A stretch of DNA of 64,000 bases from Corythucha ciliata (Eukaryota > Arthropoda > Insecta > Hemiptera > Tingidae): assembly GCA_038030265.1 (NCBI GenBank), contig CM075943.1, positions 24,118,001 through 24,182,000 on the forward strand. Direction: 5' to 3'. The notes beneath the pieces are model-generated. The model saw nothing but the letters and a program-made list of their open reading frames with translations. It made no database searches and was not told the origin of the DNA. Below, in pieces: positions 35,601 through 44,990 of the stretch. Position 1 is the first letter of the stretch; each line of letters starts with the position of its first letter. The position numbers and the translations under genes were made by a program.

Positions 35601-36540
35601 AGGGGGAGGAAAAAAAAACAAAAAAAAACTCCCTCCTTCTCCATACTTCACGTCTCTTTAAATGATAGATAACGTTTACTTTTTTACCTCCCTTACACTC
35701 CCCCTATCACAACACCTACACCCACGAAACACTCTAGGCTGTAAGGCTGTACCAAGCGTCGCACTACTTTTTCTCTGTCTCTTTCGCCCTTCTAAACGAG
35801 AGTTTGAGCCCCTCTTCGATCATAATTTATCATTTCAACACTCAATGCCATGAGAGAGAAGTGTGAGAACTGTGGAGGGGTGGGGATCGTTTTTATTTTT
35901 CACCCCGCCTCCAGTTAGTGACTCCTTTATTTTATTATTGACTTATTCGACCTAAATTCGGTGAATTTTACTTTCTAGGAGAAGAGAACAGGTAGGACGA
36001 TTTATATACATATACTATATTAACGAGTTTCTGCGCGTCGATGTGTACTCGGGCCTGACTCATTGATTAACCGTCTGTATGAACGGTAGCTAGCCAGGCG
36101 CGGATCCAGAGTTTGCTCAAGGGCCATCTGCCCGTTCTGCGCGTTCAACCTTGCTGCCGCCCTTATCTTTCGACCTATTTGGCACGGTTTCTGGTGGTAA
36201 ATGCCCAAGGGTCTCATAAACCCCGTCCGGTTCAAGTAGAAACACTTTGAAAACCTAAACGTTCAGCCTAAAAACCATCCCTGGGCAATTTCTGGCAAAA
36301 ATGACAAAAAAATTCAGAAAACATTGGCAGAACCGAGTATTTTGACGAGCGGTTGAAGTGGTTTTCACTGTGATTCCAAGGTGATGCCAGGTTCTACACC
36401 ACAGTACACCCCCAGGAGTTGAGCCCTCTCCATCACTCCAGTTGGTAAGGTGAAGACGGTGCTATCTGGAAGGATGGAGGGAGGGAGGGGGGATCGAATG
36501 GTTCACTGATTAAGTAAATTAATATTTTAAGGGTGTGAAT
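29641..36540. other. long non-coding stretch, no gene seen
   Basis: No credible coding sequence. The (GAGCTTT) array resumes briefly at 29641-29690. Homopolymers include C at 30182-30192, G at 32147-32155, C at 33198-33210 and 33374-33387, and A at about 33660-33677. A CpG-richer patch at 34735-35110 is open on both strands (a 30-codon plus frame starting MAAMVAE near 34770 and a minus frame starting MAENKLG near 35037). Neither is recognised. 36090-36240 resembles decayed transposon sequence but cannot be classified. Confidence 0.5.
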
Positions 36541-37460
36541 AGCCTCTTATTTGGCAATTTTTTCGGCGCAGCTAGTCACATCAGGCGTGACATGAATAGC
36601 GACATTTAAACAAGGCGCAAATGCAGTATTGACGACTTTCGGGCGGAAACAGCCAGTTTTGCCATTTGTGCGGTGCAAATAGCCCATCATACCATTTTTA
36701 GGTTGCGAATGGTCATGTTTGCCACTTAAAAAGTGCAAATTGTCTGGTAATTTATACGTATAACAAGTGAATATTAGCCAGTGCGATATTTTCAAGGCAA
36801 GAATCATCAGTTTTGCCCCTTTTTTTTTTACAGCAGGCATTGAATGTTTAGCCATTTTCCACGCACGAATGGTCAGTTTTGCCCGTATTTGGGACTGGAA
36901 CCACCTTTATGCGCCGTTTATGGCGCTAATTTGGGGCTCGTAAAGTCAGTTTCGTCATTTTTAGAGCGTGAATTGTCAGTTTGACAATTCGTTGCTCGCG
37001 AATGGTCGATTTTGCACTTTTGAGGGCTGGAATCATCTGTGTAGGCATTTTCTGGGTGCGAATAGCCAGTTAAGCTGTTTTTGGAACGCGAATAAGGTCC
37101 TTCAAGCAAGAGACGCTAATGATCAATATTGGCCATTTTTGGTGCGCGAATTGCTAGTTTTGCCATTTTTGGCGCGCAAATGGTTGATGTTGCCATATTT
37201 GGCGCGCAAATGGTTGATGTTGCCATATTTGGCGCGCAAATGGTTAATTTAGCCGTTTTCAGCGTCAGCTTAGCCATTTTTAGGGCGCTTAAAGTCCCTT
37301 TGGCTATTTTTTAGAGCGGGAATTTCCGGTTTGGCAATTTTTAGGGCGCGAATATCGACAGTTCAGCCACATGCTAGGCGCTAATCGTCAGTTGAACCAC
37401 TTTGCGGTGCGATTGCAGTCAGTTTAGCAGTTTTAATGGTGGTGATAGCCATAGTTTGGC
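36541..37460. repeat. degenerate ~30-33 bp repeat field (GCCATTTTTGGCGCGCGAATGG type)
   Basis: Repeated units carry GCGCGAATGGTCAGTTTTGCC and variants throughout. At 37171-37200 and 37201-37230 two exact 30-bp copies stand side by side, and the next 17 bp (37231-37247) begins a third. Most other units are strongly diverged, so a local recent duplication sits inside an old field. Confidence 0.75.
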
Positions 37461-38540
37461 TATTTTAAAGCCTTTTTGCGAATATTTAGCCCCGACCCCG
37501 AAACCTATACAACTTTCTCGAAATTATGATCCAAGACTTACAATTTCACTTAAATTAAGACAAAAAACTTACACTTTCACCGAAATCAAAATCAGAAACT
37601 TTCAATGATGCTGATAACCATCCAGGAAACTTCATATTTTGTGATTATTCGTCAGGCTTTTGGCGCTACTGACACCAGGTGTAGCCTTCCGCTGCCGCAA
37701 AAAAATGTAACATGCAATTTTACTCAATACCCTAATCTTGTAATTTCACCGAACTCAAGACCCGAGACTGTCGATTTCACGGGTATCAGCCAGAAAACTT
37801 GTAATTCCACTCAAATTTGAACCCGAACATGGGGCAAAATCACAAAATGTTCAGATCTGAGGCCCGTTTTCACCAACGAAATTGATCATGGTTATAGTTG
37901 ATCGTAATTAGTTGCTAATAGTGACCCACATGAACTCTGGTGAAATTGTTTACGCTGTATTCATGATTAGCTGTTGATTGTGGTTAAAGACGTTGGTGAA
38001 AACGGGCCTAAATTTTGGAATTACAAGGATATTCGTCTGGCTATGGGCAAAGTTGGGGCGAGTTAGCAGCCGCTCAGACTAAAACAAAACGCCCCGAAAC
38101 TTGCAATTTCGCTGAAATAAAGAACTGAAACTTGTGAGTTTGCGTATATTCAGTCAGGAAACTGCTGATATTTGCTTCCAAAATGTTGAAATTTTGTGAC
38201 TATAATCTTCCAGTTTACCCTACCCGCATTCACAAAATAATAATAATAACAATAATAATAAGTACAGTAAGATAATAGTAAATCCCTGAAACATTCAATG
38301 TCACTGAAATAAAGATTTGGTAAATACATAATACTTGCTCCGAATGATTCAATTTCACGATTATTCATCAAGCATTGAGCGCTCTTGGAGTCGACTGAAG
38401 GGATCCATGCCCACTAAATAACACGCCCTGGAATTTACCATTTCACGAAATTTAAGACCTACAATTTTCTAATTTGCTGATATTAAGACCCGAAACTTGT
38501 AATTTTACAGATTTTTCAACTCTGGATGTATAGCACTTTC
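37461..38540. repeat. degenerate repeat field (CCGAAACTTGCAATTTCACTGAAAT type)
   Basis: Loose units share CCCGAAACTTGTAATTTCAC and GAAATTAAGAC, e.g. near 37545, 37590, 37755, 37800, 38095, 38290 and 38480. A short (AAT)n tract lies at 38236-38261. The field is interrupted by the 148-bp MITE at 37861. Similar units recur at 39060-39300. Confidence 0.65.
37861..38008 (+). mobile_element. 148-bp MITE, PIF/Harbinger-like, copy 2
   Basis: Perfect terminal inverted repeats GGCCCGTTTTCACCAACG, flanked by TGA (left) and TAA (right), the latter being the usual trinucleotide. It is the same family as 21721-21868, in the opposite orientation and of the same length. It contains no gene. Confidence 0.9.
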
Positions 38541-38569
38541 ACAGTGACTCGGCTCCATTATTATGGCAA

Positions 38570-38917
38570 GTTTATTGACTGACCAATCTGCTCAGTCATT
38601 CAATGGTTGCGTTGCAAAACTAGGGCATCGTGTTTAAACGCTGAAGTGTAAAATTGAGTGCTTACTGGAGTTTTGCAACAGTGATTTGTATCGCGATGGG
38701 ACGTGTTTTGTTGAATTTTAAACACTTACTTAGCGCTGAACTAGACTGACAGTTTTGCAACGGTAAAAGACTAAGTGCTCATTAAGCGCTGAACAAGTCT
38801 GAAGTTTTGCAACGCGGCCAATGACATGTACAATCGCGTTCAAAAGTGAAATTATTACTTTTAAACACAATTGTATACGTGTCAATGAATGCCAAGGAGA
38901 TTGGTCAGTTAATAAAC
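38570..38917. mobile_element. 348-bp MITE with GTTTATTRACTGACCAATCT ends and nested inverted repeats
   Basis: The left end GTTTATTGACTGACCAATCT is inverted at the right with one change (RTT to ATT). Similarity continues weakly for another 15 bp. Inside, GTTGCAAAACT and AGTTTTGCAAC occur several times in both orientations. The motif TAAGCGCTGAAC is repeated in tandem (near 38735 and 38785). No clear target duplication and no coding sequence. Confidence 0.65.
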
Positions 38918-39059
38918 AACATAGCAAAATAGCAGCCGAATTCCAACATTCGGCTAAATTGTAAAATCTGCCAAATTGTATGTTTCAATTAAAATTAACA
39001 CTTGACAATTTTGTTGTTTTCCACATCTCTAATAGTGATTTCATGGCTGCTTATATTCT

Positions 39060-39310
39060 CGCAAGCATGCATCAGTTTCGTGTCTACTTAGCCCGAAACT
39101 TTCATTTTACGGATGATTATGGCTAGTGAGCCCGAAACTGGCAATTTCGTGACCAGTTGGCTCGACATATTTACAGTTGCGAGACAGTTTCACGCCCCGA
39201 CTAGTGATTTCGCTGATTTTTAGCCTCCGAAAATTGCTTATTGTTCAACATCGTCTGTTTCGCAGAATTACAGACGCTAACAAATCACTATAATCACTTC
39301 AGAGGCTAAA
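39060..39310. repeat. short degenerate repeat field (GCCCGAAACTTTCATTT type)
   Basis: A handful of units resemble the 37.5-38.5 kb field: CCCGAAACT followed by AATTTCGTGA-like sequence near 39094, 39130 and 39195. A small patch of TTTCACGGGTTTGGCTCCTT units follows at 39690-39785. Confidence 0.55.
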
Positions 39311-39785
39311 TTGTTTGATTCTCAAAGGCAAAATTTCAGTTATTTCACAAGTAACAAACCAGAATGGCCCGTTGCTTACGAGGGTGAAAATGGCGGTTTC
39401 TTTGAGATAAAAATCTTATTAAGTATCACGGTCAAAAAAACAGTTTGGACCGTAATTTATCGGCCGAAACTCACGTTTTATAGCTAAACGCCAATCATGT
39501 TATGTTGTGGGGAGGGGGGGGGGTTAATTCACAGTTTTCTACTGTGTATGGAGGGAAAAATTATAAGTTTCCAAGAGTATTTGCCAGTTTCTTTCCCCGT
39601 CCTTGCTACACCGTTGATCACCCGTATTCGGTTATAAGACGACGAAATGTAGCAACAATGTGATCTCTGGCGTCGCGTCGGTAATTCTTTTTAATTTATT
39701 CCAACTTTCACAGATTTGGCACTTTTCAGAAATCAATTTCACGGGTTTGGCTCCTTCAGAAACGTTTTTTCGTGGGTTTGGCTCC

Positions 39786-42239
39786 TTTGAGACCCTCCAA
39801 GAGAGAGCGTGCGAGTGAGACGGTGACAGAGAAACCGCCCCCCTTCGCACCTACTTGGATATGGCGCTGGCTAATTTTATTTGAGATTATAAAAACTCTG
39901 ATGTCACGCTTCCACGGTACGATCAAATTTGAAATTACGTTTTGGAAATATTTTCTTATTGGTTGGATGGGGCTGTTCAGTGTTCAGAGCCTCAGAGGGC
40001 AAAATGTCTCATTAACCGGTTCGCAATCCTAAGAACACGGCGAGTAATTGTTTAAACACTATGAGGGACAAAATTGCTGTTAAAGAACACCGAGGAGACA
40101 ATTCAAACAACAATAACAGTGGTGTCAGTTTTGTTTTGTTTAGAAATCGTGGTATATGATTGTAAACAGGAGATTAGGCCGATAATACTTACACCAAACC
40201 CCTTCAACCCCTCCGCATCCACCACGCTGCACTACCAGCAACGAAAAAATGTTGTTATACGGATTGCTGCTGGGTGAACATCCCCCTCACATACGGAGGT
40301 GCAAACAATATTAACGATCTCCCTCCCCCCTTCACAAGACCACCTCTACACATTGTTAAGCCTCTTTCCTACAATGCTACAAGATTTAAGATTTTTATTC
40401 CTCTCCCGCCTTTAAAAGCGATAAATGGAGATGCGTTATGATGATATTGCTTGGTCGTGAGAAAGAAGTATAGGATCGCCCCGACCTAGTTTCTCTTTTT
40501 CAGTTTTATTGTTTTTCATGACTTTGGTTCCAGTACAATAAAATTTGCGGTAGACTACATACTCGCGCATGCTCTTAACGACTAATTGCTCAGTCGCGCA
40601 CCCCAAGGAGCATTGACTAAGATGTCCTGATTCTTATTTAATGCGCGAAACCTGCAGAGAAAACCACGATTTCTTGTCTGCAGTATAATTTCTTGGAAAA
40701 TACCTGTCCTCGTGCGGCCTACCACAAAACTGGAGAAAAAGTGAAGAGCCCTCTCTCCCCATGAAATATGGATAGACGGTACAAGAGAAAAGAAGGAAGC
40801 CGAGTAGTGCCACTGGCTTAGCTTTTTTTTTTTTTTTTTTTTTCCTCAAAGCAATTCTATTTTGACGCTCCCTGGCTTTTCAGCTCACGGTCTCTCCGCC
40901 AACCACGCCACCAATCTCACTCACTCATTCTCTCTCTCTCCTACCATATTTCTTATTCTTTGCTGCGCGTGTACTGTATCACAATGTGGGGATTCATCGT
41001 CCTACATAACTCAACTATTTTGCTGTTAGGAGCTGAATAGAGTAGAGTGTTACTGTGAAAGGTTTGGTGGGGGTGGGTGAAGGTGGATCATGGTTTTGAG
41101 AATCGTGCGGTGAATATTTCCCCGGTCGGTGGTAAACTGTAATCAAGAAGTTAAATTTTAAAATTGTAGTTTCAAAGGATTCACCTTTATTGATATATAG
41201 CGAATACAGAGCTGAAATAACGTTTCAATGATACGATATGCTTTTATAGTTGAAATGTAGAAAAGGTTCCTAGCACAATAGAATGGAATCATAATCGAAG
41301 AAAAGAGACGAAGAAAATAGCCTCGGGGAATAAAAAGGAGTTCCACAATACGATAAATCACGCCTACTTACCGACCTTTTATGCACTTTTTTGGAGGACA
41401 AAACTATCCGATAAAAGTATTCCTCTTTTTTCGAGAGCTTTTTTTGTGTGTGTTTTTATCATGACCTTTCTCTACGAATGCAACCAACTTGGAATATAAA
41501 ATTTAAAGAGTTAACAAAGTGCGAAAATACCGAAAAAAAAATATATATTTTGGAGCTTTACGTTCCCCCTGATTATTGAGTTTCGATTAGCCGTTTTAAG
41601 GACTCAAACGATCGTGATGGGTTGATGGGAGGGGTTTTTAACAAGTGGACACAAACGAGCCTGCTGCGTTCAGGGGTTTCCCTGGCCCTCTTCACCTCTT
41701 TCTCATAAAAACCTAACGTGAGGCTATGAGGCCCCGCACTTGTGAGTGTCAAAGGAAGATAGATTGAAGGACATTAACCGGTATAGAACAGTGGAGTGCG
41801 GTGCCAAGTCCATAATTTATCGTGCGAAAAATCTTGGTTTCATCAACAACAGTATGCAATAGCAGCCGTGGAATGAGAATGAGTTAAAGCGTTATCTCTG
41901 ATTTTGCACGAATCTTACTCGAATGAAAATTTATCGGTATAATAAAGGGGGTCAAACGCACCGCGTTAAGTTAAAAAAAGGCCTAGCTCTATGCTAGACT
42001 GGCATGCGTGTAGCAAAGGGATAAAAATGATTATTCAAGGTAAGAATGCGGTGCATAGTCGGCCCCCAAAAAAAGAATGTTGTGGTACAATCTCTGAAAA
42101 CACTCTGCAACCAAATTTGAATTTTATATTGGGTAGTCAGATTATTTTTTTGGTGATGGAATCAGAACTGACCCGATATAAGTGCAGTTTGCGTTCCGAG
42201 AGTGGAATTCTTTTGGATGGATTCGCTCTTTGCGTGGAC
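39786..42239. other. non-coding stretch, no gene seen
   Basis: No supported gene. A T run lies at about 40823-40843. Reading frames here are short and show no motif. Confidence 0.5.
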
Positions 42240-42313
42240 TCCCGGGGTAGCTCAGATGGGAGAGCCCCTGGCGCGAATCTAGGAGGCCGTGGGTTCAAAT
42301 CCCACCATGGGAG
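42240..42313 (+). tRNA. tRNA-like sequence with pol III boxes; probable tRNA pseudogene or SINE head
   Basis: A cloverleaf can be drawn: D arm GCTC/GAGC, anticodon stem CCTGG/CTAGG, a perfect T arm GTGGG-TTCAAAT-CCCAC, and an acceptor TCCCGGG pairing mostly with CATGGGA. Box A (TAGCTCAGATGGG) and box B (GGTTCAAATCC) are intact. A T6 terminator follows at 42317-42322. However, there are three bases instead of two between acceptor and D stem, and the anticodon loop CGCGAAT has G where U33 is invariant. The nominal anticodon CGA would be serine, yet the long variable arm of serine tRNA is missing. It is therefore more likely a derived repeat than a working tRNA gene. Confidence 0.6.
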
Positions 42314-42499
42314 CAATTTTTTCTTGGAACTCAAAACAAGTAATGAAAAGTAAGTATTTAATGTAAAGATTAATTTCTTTATTTTCAGCCTCCCCACTCC
42401 CTCGAATTCACAGTTGTGACTAGTGTGGTGCGGTGAGGAAATTTCCCTAGATAGGGTCATCTAAGCTCAATTATTCGGTCAATTCTACGGGCAGTGTGC

Positions 42500-42850
42500 C
42501 ATTTCTTGCAGGAAGAGTTTCTCAGTTTTGAGGTGGATATTGTATCGAGAAGCCGTGAATTTGTGATTTTTCTCAGTTTTAGATGCGAATTAGCACTTTT
42601 CGTCATTTTCAACCTTGTATTTGACATACAAAGAACACACAAGCGTGTTCTTTCGAGCAGCTCTTGGTGAAATTTTAGCCTCACAACGACCTAGAGAAAC
42701 AAAGGATAAGCGCTTTTCCGAAATTTATACCGCGATGTTTCCACCAAATGGCACTGTTTTCTCAATTTCAGCGGTGAGTCCAGAATGGTAAATTATTGCT
42801 TTTTCTCAATTTGAGCCTCGAACCAATTTCCAGGAACCACGAATGCCACC
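42500..42850 (+). repeat. degenerate ~31-bp repeat field, plus orientation
   Basis: Units with TTTCTCAGTTTTAG, GCGAATTAGCAC and CTCAATTTGAGCC belong to the 11.4-kb family (near 42570, 42585, 42755, 42800). Confidence 0.6.
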
Positions 42851-42867
42851 AAAAGCAAACCTCCGGT

Positions 42868-43260
42868 CTGTGATGTTGACGCCATAGTTTCCAGATTGGT
42901 GCTATAAACCACCATGTTTTGGGCTATTTCTGGAAGCAACTTGGAGGTCAAAATTGAAGAAAAGCGTTAAATACTTCACCTATTTCAATAAACTAACTTG
43001 GGCTACTTACCTGAAAGAGACATCATTCAAGAATTACGCATCACCGGAGGAAATAGTAGGGATCTCTGGGATTTGCACTTAAAAACGATAGAAGACAACA
43101 GGCCATGGCAGGATGGTGGTGAAGGGGTACAACAGGCCTTGAGTTCGAGGAAGAACCTCGACCCTATCCTTGATTAGTCGCTCTGGAGTCTAGAGAGGAT
43201 CGACTGCAATAAATGACATCGCAAAATACTGTCATTTCTGGCCACATGGGTGCCACGGTG
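42868..43260 (+). repeat. unclassified interspersed repeat, copy 1
   Basis: Two blocks match the sequence at 58550-58850 in the same order and orientation. The first is CACCATGTTTTGGGCTATTTC (here) versus CACGTTTTGGGTTATTTC. The second is a downstream block with GGCCTTGAGT, CGACCCTATCCTTGA, AGAGGATCG and TGTCATTTCTGGCCAC. The match is loose, so the copies are old. No coding capacity is seen. Confidence 0.5.
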
Positions 43261-43789
43261 TGAGCCGCGTGCCGGCGGCGCGGCGTACTGCTCACATCGG
43301 ACAGGTTTGTGAAAATAACGACTATAAAAATATTAAATTGGACGCAACGGCGATTTCACGCATCCAAAAAGGGCGAATTTTCAATGAGGTTAGCATTTTC
43401 CTGGTGGTCATGAATCCCCCTCCCCACACCCAAACAGTTGATAGGTACCAAATTGGGCTGCAATGAAGCCTTTAAACCCTCTTTACGACTCTGCTGATAG
43501 GAGAGATGCCTGAACTGCCTGACTTGATTCACTAACTGTAGCGCGCTGGATAACAAAGACAAAAGAAAAATATTATTTGCAGGAATCCAACGGGATCACT
43601 GCAGCTTACGCCCACCTCCTCGCTATCCTCATCTGTCACGTGCAGTGGTCCTCTGGCAATAGCGAGAAAGGTAGAGAGGCGGCGTAAAATTGTTGGAAAA
43701 GGTACTTCAACGGGTGGGGGTGGGGGTAGCAAAGCGGATGTCCTGAGACAAGGGTGGAATTTCCCGGGGTTGTCTCATTTAAATAACCA

Positions 43790-44990
43790 GTATCACGGGG
43801 TTTTATATTTTGTGAAAAACTCAAATTTCACTGGGCTGGCTCTTTAAAAATCAAAATTTGCGGGGTTGAATAGCTCAAAAACCGAAAATCACAAGTGAAG
43901 GAAGGGCCACACATGTGGCAAATATTCAACAATGCGTTAAAATTCCCAGTTGGTCGGTTTCTAGGCAATGCTAGAATTTAATTAAAACGTCTGTTCCAGC
44001 AAGGAGTTTGGAACATGTTCGGAGCAGCGCAATAAAATTTAAGTTGATTACATTTTATTGGCAGGTCCCATGGCAACTCTGATCCCAAAATGTTCCTAAC
44101 ATCTTGCTGGAACAGACCAAAATTGGAAGATATTATTGCCCAATGTGGACTCATGTGTGGCCAAACCTTAAGGCCCGACGCAAATTGAGCCCATTCGTGG
44201 GTCACCCAAGCTCAAAAAAAGAGTTAAAAGACTATCAATTTTCAACTGTTTTTTGAGCTTGGGTGGACCACGCGTTGGCTCAATTTGCGGCGGGCCTAAG
44301 GTTCTTTCCAATCGTGGTTTTGCCCCATCAAAAAACTAACTTTTTATTTTCGGGTCATTTAAAAACGAAATGTTGCTATTGGAAACACCATTTTCATGGA
44401 TTTGGCTCTGATTAAGTCAATTTCACGGGTTTGACTCAAAATTTCTATTTCGCAGGTTCAGCTCAGAAAAAAAAAAAAAAAAAGATTTCACGGGTCATGC
44501 TCCCTCCAACATAAAACCAATATGTAGTTTGGAAATCCGTAGTAGTTGAAACCCCAAATTTTTCGATTTTTTTTATTCAAAAAATCCATTTCACAAGGAT
44601 AAGTCACTGAGAAAACAACGAATTTGTCGTCTTCAGTTCTTTTAAAAGTCATGTTCAATCGATAGTGTTACATCACGCACTGGGAAAGGATGTTCGATTA
44701 ATGAAAGTAAACACCATAAACACATGTATACGCTACAAACCAGGCTACGAACTCAGACTCAAGATTGCTTTCCTTCCTTTATTCCACTGTTACCTCCACT
44801 TACAGATTATCCAACAGATAGGGTTCACAACAATCAATTTTGTGGGGCTTACTCTCACTATTAAACTTTACGGATTTGACCTTTCCAAAATCAGTTTTGG
44901 TGGCCTTGGAGCTTGAAAGAACGATTTTTACGGGTTTGGCTCTTTCAGAAAATTAATTTTTCGAGGTTTTGGTTCATCAAAAAACAAATT
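43790..44990. repeat. degenerate repeat field (TTTCACGGGTTTGGCTC type)
   Basis: Units such as TTTCACGGGTTTGACTC, TTTACGGGTTTGGCTCTTTC and AAAAACCAATTTC occur near 43830, 44400, 44425, 44865 and 44925. They belong to the family seen at 3.2-4.96 kb. An A run at about 44467-44483 and the palindromic MITE at 44172 interrupt the field. Confidence 0.65.
44172..44296. mobile_element. 125-bp near-palindromic MITE with TAA duplication
   Basis: Terminal inverted repeats GGCCCGMCGCAAATTGAGCC (20 bp, one mismatch) are flanked on both sides by TAA (44169-44171 and 44297-44299). A second inverted pair (CACCCAAGCTCAAAAAA-like) makes nearly the entire element a hairpin. Ends and duplication resemble the PIF/Harbinger-like MITEs in this window, but the internal sequence is unrelated to the 148-bp family. 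Confidence 0.88.

Noticed and set aside
36541..38540. CRISPR-like regularly spaced repeats
   Set aside because: Units are contiguous and diverged, without unique spacers, and the context is eukaryotic. This is a minisatellite-like field.
42137..42460. 107-codon minus frame with WDLNPRPPRFAPGALP
   Set aside because: This peptide is the antisense translation of the tRNA-like sequence, a common false protein in genomes with tRNA-derived repeats.
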